Origin: Erythrobacteraceae bacterium
GTDB lineage: Bacteria; Pseudomonadota; Alphaproteobacteria; Sphingomonadales; Sphingomonadaceae
Direction: 5' to 3'
Length of the DNA stretch: 41,882 nt
Assembly: GCA_027489095.1 (NCBI GenBank)
Contig: JAIYAL010000192.1
Location: 1 to 41,882 of the forward strand
Shown: positions 1 to 8,967 of the stretch, piece by piece
How positions within the stretch are numbered: position 1 is the first letter of the stretch
Layout: each line of letters opens with the position of its first letter
Made by a program: the position numbers and the translations under genes
The notes under the pieces: model-generated
What the model saw: the letters and a program-made list of their open reading frames with translations, nothing else
Told to the model about the DNA's origin: nothing
The model's database searches: none

Positions 1-410
1 ACCAGCACCAGCGTGCGGGCCAGCACCTGCCGCCCGCGCAGGTAGGAGTTCACCAGCGCCTTCCACTTGTCGACCACCTTGATCGGCGCCTTGGCAAAGC
101 CGTAGCCGGGCATGTCGACCAGCCGGAACAATGGCAGCGCGCCCTCGTCCTCGGGCCTGCCGACATCGAAGAAATTGAGCTCCTGCGTGCGCCCCGGCGT
201 CACCGAAGCCCGCGCGATCGCCTTGCGGCCTGTCAGCGCGTTCAAGAGCGACGACTTGCCCACGTTCGACCGACCGCAAAAGGCGATTTCGGGCACGATC
301 GGTTCGGGCAGGAATTGCAGCTGCGGGGCCGAGCGCAGGAAGTCGACCGGCCCGGAAAAGAGCCGCGATGCCGCTTCCTCGCGCGCCGCATAATCTTCGG
401 GGTCGATCAC
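1..410 (-). CDS. engB: EngB/YsxC ribosome-biogenesis GTPase (partial, 3' end outside window)
   Basis: The frame reads leftward from a GTG at 408-410 and is still open at base 1, so about 136 N-terminal residues are present and the C-terminal third is missing. The TrmE-Era-EngA-EngB-type G motifs are clear: G1 GRSNVGKSS at residues 46-54, G2 TPGRTQ at 71-76 and G3 DMPGYG at 99-104. The family is an essential GTPase that helps assemble the large ribosomal subunit in the cytoplasm. The start lies only 4 bases after the yidC stop, with AAGGG about 8 bases upstream of the GTG inside the yidC tail, so it is the last visible gene of the rpmH-rnpA-yidD-yidC-engB run and probably translationally coupled to yidC. 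Confidence 0.95.
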   Translation of the reverse strand, partial: MIDPEDYAAREEAASRLFSGPVDFLRSAPQLQFLPEPIVPEIAFCGRSNVGKSSLLNALTGRKAIARASVTPGRTQELNFFDVGRPEDEGALPLFRLVDMPGYGFAKAPIKVVDKWKALVNSYLRGRQVLARTLVL

Positions 411-414
411 GCCG

Positions 415-2187
415 CTAACCCTTGCCCGCGCCTGGCGCCGCCGCCGCGTTCGCCGCCTTCAATTGCGGGTGGCGCGAATAGAGGTAGCTCTGCTGCGCCA
501 CGGTGAGCAGGTTGGACGTCACCCAGTAAAGCAGCAATCCAGCCGCAAACGGCGCCATCACGAACATCAGGATCCACGGCATGATCGCAAACATCTGCTG
601 CTGCACCGGGTCCATCGCCGAAGGGTTGAGGCGGAAGGTCAGCCACATCGTGATGCCGAGCAGCACGGCCAAGGGCCCGATCGCAAGGAAACCCATCGGC
701 ACTTCGTAAGGCAGCAGCCCGAACAGGTTGAGGATGTGCGCAGGATCGGGCGCGGAAAGATCGGTGATCCATCCGACGAAGGGCTTGTGACGCATGTCGA
801 TCGCCAGCACGAGCACCTTGTAGAGCGCAAAGAACACCGGGATCTGGATCAGCATCGGCAGACAGCCGGACAAAGGATAGACCTTCTCGTCCTTGTAGAG
901 CTTCATGATCTCCTGCTGCTGGCGCTGCTTGTCGTCCTTGAAGCGCTCCTGGATCTCCTTCATCTTCGGCTGCACCGCCTTCATCGACGCCATCGAGGCA
1001 AAGCCCTTCTGCGCGATCGGGAACATCAGCGCGCGGATCACCACGGTGAGCAGAATGATCGCCACGCCGAAATTGCCGACAACGCCGTTCAGGGTGCGCA
1101 GCAGCCACAGGATCGGCTTTTCGAAAATCTCGAACCAGCCCCAGCTGATCGCCTTGCCGAAATAGGTGATGCCGCCATTTTCGTATTGATCGAGGGTCTG
1201 GCTCTCCTTGGCGCCGGCATAGAGCCGGGTTTCCTGGGTCAGGCTGCCGCCCGCCGGCACGGTGGTCGCGCCGTAGAGCAGATCGGAGCGGAACAGGTTG
1301 CCGCCCAATGACCGGAAGCCCGCATCATCGACCGTGACATTGCCCTTGCCGTCACCCGGGATCAGCGCGGCGAGCCAGTATTGGTCGGTGAAGCCCAGCC
1401 AGTCGGGCTTGCCCGCCGGGCTCTCCTCACCGATCTCGGCAAGCTCCTTGTAGGAATGCGGATCCCACAGCGTGTCGGCGAACACCCCGACCGGGCCTGA
1501 GTGCGAGACATACTGGTCGATTGTCGCGTTTGTATCGGTCCGCTTGATCAGCGCGAAGGGCTGGACAATCGCCGCCGCCGCGCCAGCGTTGGTGACGCTC
1601 TGGCTGACGGTGATCATGTAATTGGCATCGACCGAGAAGCGCAGCTTGTAGGTGATCCCGGACGCATCGGTGCGGCTGAGGGTGACGGGCGTGGTGGGGG
1701 TGAGGCGCGCGCCGTCCGCCTGCCACAGCGCGCCCGAGGGCTGGCGCACACCGCCTGCCACGAAACCGAACTCGGCAAAATACTGGCCCGGCGTGCCCTC
1801 CGGCGCGAAGAGGCGGACGGGGCCCGAATCCTTCTTCACCGTCTCGCGGTAATCCTTCAGTTCGATATCGTCGATCCGCGCACCGACCAGATTGATCGAG
1901 CCGGTGAGGCGCGGGGTATCGACGCGCACCCGGTTGGGGCTCGCCAATGCGGTCTTGAGGTCGACCTTGCGCGCGGCGCCCGTATCAGCGCCGAGATTGC
2001 CAGCGCTGGGCGTGGCAGATTGGGTCGCAGCGGCGGACTGGCCTGCCGCAGCGGATTGCGACGCCGCCGGCGAGGTCGCCTGCCCGGCGATCGAATCCTC
2101 GGGATAGAAGTAACGCATCCCCACGTCCCACCCGAGAATGAGCAGGCCCGAAAGCACGACGGCGAGGAGAAGATTGCGGTTGTCCAA
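415..2187 (-). CDS. yidC: Membrane protein insertase YidC
   Basis: 590 residues, the usual length for a Gram-negative YidC. An N-terminal anchor (residues about 5-22) is followed by an Ala/Ser/Gln-rich linker and a large periplasmic domain (about 70-340). The conserved insertase core follows, with hydrophobic segments from about residue 355, the groove arginine in the VIRALMFPI stretch and the cytoplasmic coiled region rich in K/E/Q. YidC inserts membrane proteins alone or with SecYEG. The start is a TTG (2185-2187); I see no better start nearby, and the sequence [20 protein letters not shown] is typical of the family N-terminus. It lies 82 bases downstream of yidD and directly upstream of engB, the conserved order in this order of bacteria. 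Confidence 0.97.
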   Translation of the reverse strand: MDNRNLLLAVVLSGLLILGWDVGMRYFYPEDSIAGQATSPAASQSAAAGQSAAATQSATPSAGNLGADTGAARKVDLKTALASPNRVRVDTPRLTGSINLVGARIDDIELKDYRETVKKDSGPVRLFAPEGTPGQYFAEFGFVAGGVRQPSGALWQADGARLTPTTPVTLSRTDASGITYKLRFSVDANYMITVSQSVTNAGAAAAIVQPFALIKRTDTNATIDQYVSHSGPVGVFADTLWDPHSYKELAEIGEESPAGKPDWLGFTDQYWLAALIPGDGKGNVTVDDAGFRSLGGNLFRSDLLYGATTVPAGGSLTQETRLYAGAKESQTLDQYENGGITYFGKAISWGWFEIFEKPILWLLRTLNGVVGNFGVAIILLTVVIRALMFPIAQKGFASMASMKAVQPKMKEIQERFKDDKQRQQQEIMKLYKDEKVYPLSGCLPMLIQIPVFFALYKVLVLAIDMRHKPFVGWITDLSAPDPAHILNLFGLLPYEVPMGFLAIGPLAVLLGITMWLTFRLNPSAMDPVQQQMFAIMPWILMFVMAPFAAGLLLYWVTSNLLTVAQQSYLYSRHPQLKAANAAAAPGAGKG

Positions 2188-2269
2188 GTGTACGTCCCGA
2201 AAGAATGCGACAGGTCGGTGTGTTATGGGGATAGAACGGTTCCGTTTCCACCCCTGCGGCTAATTTGGC

Positions 2270-2479
2270 CTAGGGAACCGGATCGTGCCCGTGACCACCC
2301 CACGGATGGCAGCGCATTAGACGCTTAAATGCCATCCATCCACCCTTGAGCGCGCCATATTTGCCGATCGCCTCGATCGCGTACTGGCTGCACGATGGAT
2401 GATAGCGGCACGAGGGCGGCAGAATGCGCGACGGGCCAAGCTGCCAGCCGCGCGCGACGAGGATCAGGAGCTGCTTCAT
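2270..2479 (-). CDS. yidD: Membrane insertion efficiency factor YidD
   Basis: 69 residues with the family core CRYHPSCSQYA (about residues 24-34) and the tail RCHPWGGHGHDPVP, which together identify YidD. The protein is a small membrane-associated factor that assists YidC-dependent insertion. Its ATG (2477-2479) overlaps the rnpA stop in an ATGA arrangement of 4 bases, so it is translationally coupled to rnpA. yidC follows 82 bases downstream. Confidence 0.96.
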   Translation of the reverse strand: MKQLLILVARGWQLGPSRILPPSCRYHPSCSQYAIEAIGKYGALKGGWMAFKRLMRCHPWGGHGHDPVP

Positions 2480-2877
2480 TTGCGCCTGTTTCCCTTCCGG
2501 GGCCGCCGCCCGCCGGACGGATCGCCCCGCCCTTCCCGCGCCCGTTCGAGCGCACGGCTGAGTTCCTCGGCCATCAGGTGAAAGTCGCGTTCGACCCCGC
2601 CCGCGCGGCCGATCAGCACGTGATCATGATCGGCGAGGCCCTGCGTCGGCAGCGCGGCGCGCAGCAATTCGCGGAAGCGCCGCTTCATGCGATTGCGCAC
2701 CACCGCGTTGCCGATCTTCTTGGTAACGGTGATCCCGAAGCGGATACCCTGCCCGCCGTTCGGGCGCGTGAGCAGCACAAAGCCCGCGCGCGCGTTGCGG
2801 ATGCCGCTGTTCGCAGCGAGAAAGTCAGCGCGTTTGGTGAGGGTCTTCAGAACCAATGTTGTGCTTGCCGGAGTCAT
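2476..2877 (-). CDS. rnpA: Ribonuclease P protein component
   Basis: Protein subunit of RNase P, which processes the 5' ends of precursor tRNAs together with the RNA subunit. From the ATG at 2875-2877 the product is 133 residues. It carries the family signature RNRMKRRFRELLR and the preceding TVTKKIGNAVVRN strand-helix, plus an Arg/Lys/Gly-rich C-terminus. The frame stays open upstream to 3036, but that extension would run through four perfect hairpins and has no family similarity, so I place the start at 2877 (MTPASTTLVLK). The 3' end overlaps yidD by 4 bases. rpmH lies 242 bases upstream, separated by the hairpin cluster. Confidence 0.93.
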   Translation of the reverse strand: MTPASTTLVLKTLTKRADFLAANSGIRNARAGFVLLTRPNGGQGIRFGITVTKKIGNAVVRNRMKRRFRELLRAALPTQGLADHDHVLIGRAGGVERDFHLMAEELSRALERAREGRGDPSGGRRPRKGNRRK

Positions 2878-2903
2878 TTGTTTGCGCCCCTCAAGCGCCG
2901 GGC

Positions 2904-3109
2904 GGCGGACATCCGTCCGCCTTGGCTTCGGCCTACCGGCCGGCGCGCAGTCGCGCTTGCGAACCGCTCGCGCGGTTCGAATCGTTCTATTCATCGCGGC
3001 CGGAAACGCAAACGGGCTCCCAAGGGGAGCCCGCAAGCGCGACCGCGCGCCCGCAGCGACGGGGGCTTCAGCCCCCGTGAGCGAGGATACCGCAGCCCGG
3101 ATGGGCTGC
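2904..3109 (-). repeat. Cluster of five perfect short-loop hairpins between rpmH and rnpA
   Basis: Five perfect inverted repeats follow one another. Stem arms are 2904-2910/2915-2921 (7 bp), 2960-2967/2972-2979 (8 bp), 3013-3021/3025-3033 (9 bp), 3059-3066/3071-3078 (8 bp) and 3092-3098/3103-3109 (7 bp). Loops are 3 or 4 bases. In the minus-strand transcript running from rpmH to rnpA, the loops read GGAT, GCGA (a GNRA tetraloop), CTT, TGAA and ATCC in the order listed. None is followed by a U-run, so these are not ordinary intrinsic terminators. They may set rpmH/rnpA stoichiometry by RNase processing or mRNA protection; that role is inference. Confidence 0.85.
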
Positions 3110-3119
3110 GCAAAACAAG

Positions 3120-3254
3120 TTAAGCGCAGAGCTTCTTGCGGCCGCGGTTGCGGCGGGCGCGCAGCACCTTGCGGCCACCGGGGGTCGCCTTGCGCGCGAA
3201 GAAACCGTGACGACGGGCGCGCACGAGATTGCTGGGCTGGAAGGTACGCTTCAT
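3120..3254 (-). CDS. rpmH: 50S ribosomal protein L34
   Basis: 44 residues starting [19 protein letters not shown] and ending in the Arg/Lys-rich [11 protein letters not shown], an unmistakable L34. The frame is open 25 codons further upstream, but the ATG at 3252-3254 has GAGGA just upstream and gives the canonical length. It is the first gene of the block with rnpA, yidD, yidC and engB. Confidence 0.98.
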   Translation of the reverse strand: MKRTFQPSNLVRARRHGFFARKATPGGRKVLRARRNRGRKKLCA

Positions 3255-3266
3255 ATCATCCTCGAA

Positions 3267-3342
3267 AAAACAGACTGGGGCAAAGCTGGCCGGCGCAAGT
3301 GGCCGGAGCCGCCATACAGCGAGCCGCAAAACAGACCGGGGC
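3267..3342 (-). repeat. 15-base direct repeat in the rpmH leader
   Basis: On the plus strand AAAACAGACTGGGGC (3267-3281) recurs as AAAACAGACCGGGGC (3328-3342), one mismatch, 61 bases apart. In the minus-strand transcript the second copy lies about a dozen bases ahead of the rpmH start. The first lies directly behind the stop of the upstream gene at 3345. Each copy ends in a T-run in transcript sense (TTTT and TTTTTT). It may be a duplicated leader element or a vestige of duplication. Confidence 0.6.
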
Positions 3343-3344
3343 CG

Positions 3345-4469
3345 TTATGGGAAAGCCGTCCATGAGTCAAGCAGACCTGCGCCGGTTTGGGCACCCGCCC
3401 CGGCGTAAGCGAGCCCGGGCGTGCCCCCCGCAGCAAAGCCGGACACCGCCAGCGGAGCGGCGGCCAGCGTGCGCGGCCCGCGCCACGCGCTGCGCATAGC
3501 CTCCGCAAGCACCCCGCCCGAGCGCGCGAGCGCGGCGCGCAAGGCTGTCTCGAACTGCGGACCAAGCGAGCGGGTTGCGGGCACGCCCGGCGCTGTGTCC
3601 TGGGGCGCGATCCACGTGGCCATCTCCGCCCCTTCCATCCAGCGCGCGCCTGCGTGCGGCACCGAGTTGGTCATGGCGTAGAAGGCGCGGGCTTGGTCTG
3701 CGCTCATGCCCATATCGGCATAGTAATCGAGGTAGAGGCGGTTCTCAGGGGCGTCAGGGGCGAAGTCGGCGGGCTCGCGGCCCAGTTCGTCGCGCCACGA
3801 ATGCACCGCGAACATCGCGCCTGCATCGACCGAGCGGCGGGTGCCGGCAAGGAACAGTTCGACCGCGCCCGAACGCGCCGAACCGCCGGCAGGGACGTGG
3901 GTGGAAAGGCCCGCGGCGCGGATCGCGCGGCCAAGGCGGAGGTTGGCAAGATCATGGCTGGTGCCCGGCGCTTCGAGGAATTCGAGCACCTCAAGCCCCG
4001 GGTAGGCCGCGATCATCGCCGCGAAGGCCTGAGGGGAGGCAGCGTCGGTCGGGCCGACGAGCGCGGCGCGCTGGCCGTCAATCACGCGGAACGGGCCGAA
4101 ATTGGCGATTCCGGAAGAGCGGGGCCCGGAGGAGGGCAGGCCCGGGCGCGGGCGCGCGGCGATGAAGCGCACCTGCTCTTCGATCACGGTCTCGGTGATG
4201 GTGCTGTTGCCATCGCGGGTGATGGCGGTGGTGCGCGCCATCGTCAGCGGGGTCGCGGCGCTCTCGTGGCTGGCGCGGCTGAGACTTGCGGGGGTATCCG
4301 CAACGCGCACCCATTGCTGGGTGGCCGGGTCCCATTCCTCGACCCAGCTGGTGGTCGAGACCACCCGCGCGCCGCTCGTCCCATGCACATGCACACCCTG
4401 CGCGAACGCGCCGCCGCCGGGGAGCAGCAACGCAAGGGCGCAACACAGGAGGGCAACGGCGCGGGTCAT
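3345..4469 (-). CDS. Exported ClpP/crotonase-fold-like protein (COG3904-type)
   Basis: 374 residues from the ATG at 4467-4469, with a signal peptide (TRAVALLCCALALLLPGGGAFAQ). An Ala/Thr-rich domain leads into a region of about 150 residues that looks like the periplasmic ClpP-fold family COG3904. It has an ALVGPTDAASP start, LGRAIRAAGLSTHVPAGG, then RSGAVELFLAG, where the Ser aligns with the family nucleophile, and AVHSW, aligning with the catalytic His segment. The C-terminal 80 residues are Ala/Gly-rich and unrecognised. The usual CASAC around the nucleophile is here ARSGA, so activity is uncertain. It is transcribed toward rpmH, 90 bases away, and diverges from comM. The family assignment is by remembered pattern. 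Confidence 0.6.
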   Translation of the reverse strand: MTRAVALLCCALALLLPGGGAFAQGVHVHGTSGARVVSTTSWVEEWDPATQQWVRVADTPASLSRASHESAATPLTMARTTAITRDGNSTITETVIEEQVRFIAARPRPGLPSSGPRSSGIANFGPFRVIDGQRAALVGPTDAASPQAFAAMIAAYPGLEVLEFLEAPGTSHDLANLRLGRAIRAAGLSTHVPAGGSARSGAVELFLAGTRRSVDAGAMFAVHSWRDELGREPADFAPDAPENRLYLDYYADMGMSADQARAFYAMTNSVPHAGARWMEGAEMATWIAPQDTAPGVPATRSLGPQFETALRAALARSGGVLAEAMRSAWRGPRTLAAAPLAVSGFAAGGTPGLAYAGAGAQTGAGLLDSWTAFP

Positions 4470-4501
4470 CCCCGCCTGTTTCACCCCGCGCCACCTGACA
4501 A

Positions 4502-4567
4502 TTCGCGAAGATTTATCCTTACGATTTGCCTGCGTGGTGTTGCGTAAGGGCCGTGGAAGTTCGCGAA
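4502..4567. promoter_or_regulatory. Nested palindromes in the divergent comM promoter region
   Basis: Between the divergent genes at 4469 and 4704 the 8-base palindrome TTCGCGAA occurs at 4502-4509 and again at 4560-4567. Between these lies an inverted repeat CCTTACG (4517-4523) / CGTAAGG (4543-4549). The layout is nearly symmetric about the centre. It may be a shared operator for both genes; no regulator is identified. Confidence 0.4.
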
Positions 4568-4703
4568 AGGTGGTTGGACTGGCGGCGGGGCGTTCCAACA
4601 GACCATGGCGCGCATGGGCGAAGATCGTGAAGTTCCCGCCCGGCTCGACAAGTCCCTCTGAAGGCGGCACAATCGGTCCCGGGGCAGAACGGGGAGCAAG
4701 CCA

Positions 4704-6194
4704 ATGGTCGCGCTGGTGAGGACGGTTGCCTACCTCGGGCTGGAGGCGCGCGAGGTCGAGGTGCAGTGTCAGGTCGCGCCGGGCCTGCCGCGCTTCAACC
4801 TGGTGGGCCTCCCCGACAAGGCGGTGAGCGAAAGCCGCGAGCGGGTGCAGGCGGCGCTGGCCGCGATGGGTCTCGCGCTGCCGCCCAAGCGGATCACGGT
4901 GAACCTCTCACCCGCCGACCTGCCCAAGGACGGCTCGCATTACGACCTGCCCATCGCGCTGGCGCTGCTCGCCGCGATGGGCGTAACCGATGCCGAGCAG
5001 CTGGGGGACTGGGTCGCGGTGGGCGAGCTGGCGCTGGATGGCAGGGTGGTGGCGAGCCCCGGCGTGCTGATCGCCGCCCTCCACGCGAGCGAGGTCGGCA
5101 GCGGCCTGATCTGCCCCGCCGAGCAAGGCCCCGAAGCGCGCTGGGCAAGCGGCGTACCGGTGCTCGCCCCGCGCGATCTGGTCAGCCTGCTGGGGCACCT
5201 CAAGGGCAGTCAGGTGCTCCCCGAACCCGAGCGCGGCAAGGTCGCCGAGGCGGCGGAAAGCAATGACCTCAAGCAGGTGCGCGGCCAGGAGACCGCCAAG
5301 CGCGCACTCGAGATCGCGGCATCGGGCGGGCATAACCTGCTGATGGTCGGCCCGCCCGGATCGGGCAAGAGCCTGCTCGCCTCGTGCCTGCCCGGCATCC
5401 TACCCCCGCTCAGCCCCCCCGAGGCGCTCGAAGTGTCGATGGTGCAGTCGGTGGCGGGCACCCTCGAATCGGGCCGGATCAGCCGCGCTCGCCCGTTTCG
5501 CGCACCACACCACTCGGCGAGCATGGCAGCGCTGACCGGCGGCGGGCTGAAAGTGCGCCCGGGCGAGGTCAGCCTCGCGCATCTCGGCGTGCTGTTCCTC
5601 GACGAGTTGCCCGAGTTCCAGCGCCCGGTGCTCGATTCGCTGCGCCAACCGCTCGAGACCGGGAAGGTCGATGTCGCCCGCGCCAATGCCCACGTGACCT
5701 TCCCCGCACGGGTGCAGCTGGTCGCCGCCATGAACCCCTGCCGCTGCGGCTATGCCGGGGACGCCGCACGGAACTGCAACAAGTACCCGCGTTGCGTCGG
5801 CGATTATCAGGCGCGATTGTCAGGCCCGCTGCTCGACCGCATCGACCTTCACGTCCACGTCGCCGCGGTGAGCGCACTGGACATGGCGCTGCCCCCGCCC
5901 GCAGAAGGCAGCGCCGAGGTCGCGCGCCGCGTCGCCGCCGCGCGCGCCTGCCAGACCGCAAGGGGCGTGCGTTCCAATGCCGAACTCGAAGGCGAGAAGC
6001 TCGACGCCTTCGCCACCCCCGACGAGGCAGGGCGCAAGCTGCTCCTCCAGGCCGCCGAGCAGCTGCGCCTGTCGGCCCGCGGCTACACCAGGATGCTGCG
6101 GGTCGCGCGGACCATCGCCGACCTCGCCGGGGCCGAGACCGTCGGCCGCGTCCACATCGCCGAGGCGCTATCCTATCGGCTGATGACGGGCTAA
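4704..6194 (+). CDS. comM: YifB/ComM family Mg-chelatase-like AAA+ ATPase
   Basis: 496 residues, standard for the family. The N-terminal S5/Lon-like domain (about 1-170) contains GLPRFNLVGLPDKAVSESRER. The AAA+ domain follows with Walker A GPPGSGKS at 216-223, APHHSAS near 268-274 and Walker B LFLDELPEF near 297-305. The C-terminal Mg_chelatase_C helical domain includes LRLSARGYTRMLRVARTIADL. ComM is a hexameric helicase that promotes branch migration during integration of transformed DNA; YifB is its widespread homologue. A GGGGAG ribosome site precedes the ATG. It stands alone, divergent from the ClpP-like gene. Confidence 0.93.
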   Translation: MVALVRTVAYLGLEAREVEVQCQVAPGLPRFNLVGLPDKAVSESRERVQAALAAMGLALPPKRITVNLSPADLPKDGSHYDLPIALALLAAMGVTDAEQLGDWVAVGELALDGRVVASPGVLIAALHASEVGSGLICPAEQGPEARWASGVPVLAPRDLVSLLGHLKGSQVLPEPERGKVAEAAESNDLKQVRGQETAKRALEIAASGGHNLLMVGPPGSGKSLLASCLPGILPPLSPPEALEVSMVQSVAGTLESGRISRARPFRAPHHSASMAALTGGGLKVRPGEVSLAHLGVLFLDELPEFQRPVLDSLRQPLETGKVDVARANAHVTFPARVQLVAAMNPCRCGYAGDAARNCNKYPRCVGDYQARLSGPLLDRIDLHVHVAAVSALDMALPPPAEGSAEVARRVAAARACQTARGVRSNAELEGEKLDAFATPDEAGRKLLLQAAEQLRLSARGYTRMLRVARTIADLAGAETVGRVHIAEALSYRLMTG

Positions 6195-6248
6195 GGGGCG
6201 GCGCAAGGCGTCGCACTTCCCTCCACCGTGCGGCCGATAAAGGGCGCC

Positions 6249-7088
6249 GTGGCGACAACGACAGATCCTTCAGCGACGGTGACCGAAACGCCGCGCGGGC
6301 TTGGCACCCTTGTCGCCGCAGTGCGCAATGCCTCACGGCGGCGCAAGCTGGCGAGCCTTGGGATCGCGCTCGCGCTCGAGGCGCTGATCCTGTTGTTGCT
6401 CCTGACCCTTGGCGCCAACATCGCCGGGGTCGAGGATGGCAAGGAGGATGTCACGACCTTCAAGTCGGTCGAGTTTGCCGCGCCGCCCCAGCCCGAACAA
6501 CAGCAACAGCCCGACACCAGCGAGGCGCAGACCCCGCAGGAGAGCCCGCCCGTCACCGCCCCGCCGCAGCCGATGCGCCCTTCGCCGCTCGCGCTCAATC
6601 CCCAGCCCGCCCCCGAACCGCTGCCGCCCGCACGGCCGCAGCCCGATCCCCAGCCCGAACCGCAACCGCAGCCCAGCGCACGGCCCAAGATCGGCGCGCG
6701 GATCAATCCCAACCGCGGCTACGGCCCGGTCGACACCGGCAATCCGCGCACCGCCGGTGATAGCGAGCAGGTCGGCACCGCGCCTAACGGTGAGCCGCTC
6801 TACGCCGCGCGCTGGTACCGCGAGCCGACCGACCAGGAGCTCGCCGGCTACCTCTCGACCGCCAACGGCCCGGGCTATGCGCTGATCGCGTGCAAGACGG
6901 TATCGGGCTATTATGTCGAGAATTGCCAGCTGCTGTCCGAAGGCCCGCAAGGATCGCAGATCGGCCGCGCGGTGCTGGCGGCGGCGTGGCAGTTCCGGGT
7001 GCGCCCGGCGCGGATCGGCGGGCGCGAGCAATTCGGCTCCTGGGTGCGCATCCGGATCGATTATACTGTTCGTCAACGGACGCGCTGA
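6249..7088 (+). CDS. TonB-like energy transducer protein
   Basis: 279 residues from the GTG at 6249; the same frame also offers a GTG at 6228. I prefer 6249 because AAAGGG sits just upstream, but the choice is weak. One transmembrane segment (about residues 34-56) is followed by a long Pro/Gln/Glu-rich spacer (about 75-150) and a C-terminal domain ending WQFRVRPARIGGREQFGSWVRI, the TonB C-terminal style. Such proteins couple the proton motive force to outer-membrane receptors, and one TonB-dependent receptor lies at 20938-23370. No exbB or exbD is adjacent. It converges on recQ, leaving 8 bases between stops. Confidence 0.7.
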   Translation: MATTTDPSATVTETPRGLGTLVAAVRNASRRRKLASLGIALALEALILLLLLTLGANIAGVEDGKEDVTTFKSVEFAAPPQPEQQQQPDTSEAQTPQESPPVTAPPQPMRPSPLALNPQPAPEPLPPARPQPDPQPEPQPQPSARPKIGARINPNRGYGPVDTGNPRTAGDSEQVGTAPNGEPLYAARWYREPTDQELAGYLSTANGPGYALIACKTVSGYYVENCQLLSEGPQGSQIGRAVLAAAWQFRVRPARIGGREQFGSWVRIRIDYTVRQRTR

Positions 7089-7096
7089 AGCGCGGG

Positions 7097-8905
7097 TCAG
7101 GCTGCACCCGCCAGATGTTCGCGGACGACAGCGATGAAGTCAGGCCCCCATGTCTCGAGCTTCTTCGCCCCGACGCCGGCAATGCCCGCCAGTTCACCAA
7201 GCGTCTCGGGGCACTGGTTCGCCATGTCGCGCAGCACCGAATCGTGGAAGATGACATAGGCCGGGATGCCATGTTCGGCGGCGAGGGCCTTGCGCTTGTC
7301 GCGCAGCGCCTCGAACAGCGGGTTGCCGATCGGGTTGAGCGCGCCGCCGCTCCCTCCGCCACTCCGCTCCCGGCGGGTGCGGCGGGCCTTGACCGGAGGC
7401 TCTGCGATGGTCACCCCGGCCTCGCCCTTCAGCACAGCGCGCGCCTCCGGCCCCAGCATCAACCCGCCATGCTCGGTCGCCGCCAGCATCCCGCGTGCGG
7501 TCAGCGTCCGTGCGAGCGGGCGCAGCAGCGCGGCCTCCTCTCGCCCGACGATGCCGAACACCGAGAGGGTGTCATGCCCGCGCGCGGCGATGCGCTCGTC
7601 GCTCTGCCCGGTCAGCACTTTCTCGATATGGCCGATCCCGAAGCTCTGGCCCGTGCGATAGACCGCCGAGAGCAGCTTCCTTGCCAGTTCGCTCGCGTCG
7701 AGAACCTGCGGCGGATTCTGGCAGTTATCGCAGTTCCCGCAGGTGTCGGACGGATATTCGCCAAAGTGCCGCAGCAGGATCGCGCGACGGCAGGTCGGCG
7801 CCTCGACCAGCGTCGCCAGCACGCCCAGCCGCGCCTGCTCGCCCGGTAGCCTATCGGGCTCGACCTCACCGAGCCACTGCCGGGCACGGGCGAAGTCGCT
7901 CGCACCCCAAAACAGGTGTGCCTCGGCCGGATCGCCGTCACGCCCTGCGCGGCCAGTCTCCTGGTAATAGGCCTCGATCGACTTGGGCAGGCCTGCGTGG
8001 ATCACGAAGCGCACGTCGGGCTTGTCGATGCCCATGCCAAAGGCGATCGTCGCGACCATCACCATGCTTTCCGAAGCAACGAAACGCGCCTGCACCGCCG
8101 CGCGGGCGGAGGGCTCCAACCCGGCATGGTAGTAGGCCGCTTCGCGCCCCGAGCGCGAGATCGCGGCGGCGAGGTCCTCTGTGGCCTTGCGACTTGGCGC
8201 GTAGACGATACCTGCACCCGGCAGGCGCTGGAGCAGGTCGATGATCTGCCGCGTGCCCGAATCGCGAGCGGCGATGGCGTAGCGAATGTTCGGACGGTCA
8301 AAGCCCGCGACGATCAGGCCCTCGTCCGGGATGCCAAGCTGGCGCAGAATGTCCACGCGGGTCGCCTGATCGGCGGTGGCAGTCAGCGCGAGCCGGGGGA
8401 CGTTCGGAAACCGGTCGAGCACCGATTTCAGACCGCGGTAGTCCGGCCGGAAATCGTGGCCCCATTCAGAGACGCAATGCGCCTCGTCGATCGCGAAAAG
8501 CGCGATCCGCGCCCGCTCGAGCAAGCTCTGGAAGCCGGCGGTCGCGGCACGTTCGGGAGCGACGTAGAGAAGGTCGAGCTCCCCTGCGCGGAAGGCCTCG
8601 GCGGTCGCGGCATTATCGCTATCGGCTGAGGTCATCGAGGCGGCACGGATCCCGGCGGCCTCGGCCGAGCGGATCTGGTCGTGCATCAGCGCAATCAGCG
8701 GCGAGATCACCACCGCCGTACCCGACCTCGCGAGCGCAGGGATCTGGTAGCACAGGCTCTTGCCCGCGCCCGTCGGCATCAGCGCGAGCGTGTGCTGCCC
8801 GCGCATCACGCGGCCGATCACCGCCTCCTGCTGCCCGCGGAAGGCCAGATAGCCGAAGGTGCGACGCAGGATGTCGAGAAGGTCGGGGGTGGCGAGACCG
8901 GGCAT
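7097..8905 (-). CDS. recQ: ATP-dependent DNA helicase RecQ
   Basis: 602 residues. Helicase motif I TGAGKS (45-50), DEAH box with CVSEWGH (140-150), motif III LTATAD, motif [12 protein letters not shown], then the RQC zinc cysteines in CGNCDNC and a C-terminal HRDC domain. This is the full RecQ domain order at normal length. The enzyme unwinds DNA 3' to 5' in recombination and fork repair. ATG start at 8903-8905. It is a single gene convergent with the TonB-like gene. Confidence 0.97.
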   Translation of the reverse strand: MPGLATPDLLDILRRTFGYLAFRGQQEAVIGRVMRGQHTLALMPTGAGKSLCYQIPALARSGTAVVISPLIALMHDQIRSAEAAGIRAASMTSADSDNAATAEAFRAGELDLLYVAPERAATAGFQSLLERARIALFAIDEAHCVSEWGHDFRPDYRGLKSVLDRFPNVPRLALTATADQATRVDILRQLGIPDEGLIVAGFDRPNIRYAIAARDSGTRQIIDLLQRLPGAGIVYAPSRKATEDLAAAISRSGREAAYYHAGLEPSARAAVQARFVASESMVMVATIAFGMGIDKPDVRFVIHAGLPKSIEAYYQETGRAGRDGDPAEAHLFWGASDFARARQWLGEVEPDRLPGEQARLGVLATLVEAPTCRRAILLRHFGEYPSDTCGNCDNCQNPPQVLDASELARKLLSAVYRTGQSFGIGHIEKVLTGQSDERIAARGHDTLSVFGIVGREEAALLRPLARTLTARGMLAATEHGGLMLGPEARAVLKGEAGVTIAEPPVKARRTRRERSGGGSGGALNPIGNPLFEALRDKRKALAAEHGIPAYVIFHDSVLRDMANQCPETLGELAGIAGVGAKKLETWGPDFIAVVREHLAGAA

Positions 8906-8967
8906 GACCTGAGCGCCTAGCCCAAGCCCTGCGGCATGGGCACCCGCGCAGGAAGGCTATCGACGGA

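Noticed and set aside
2972..2981. GGTTCGAATC resembling a tRNA T-loop
   Set aside because: It is the right arm of the second hairpin of the rpmH-rnpA cluster and no cloverleaf can be drawn.
2878..3036. N-terminal extension of rnpA
   Set aside because: It is not conserved in style, Arg/Pro-rich, and covers four hairpins. The ATG at 2877 gives the normal RnpA length.
3387..4547. Long open frame on the plus strand opposite the ClpP-like gene
   Set aside because: GC-rich antisense shadow: the opposite strand has a signal peptide, family motifs and a sensible start. The plus-strand product is Arg/Gly/Ala-rich with no family pattern.
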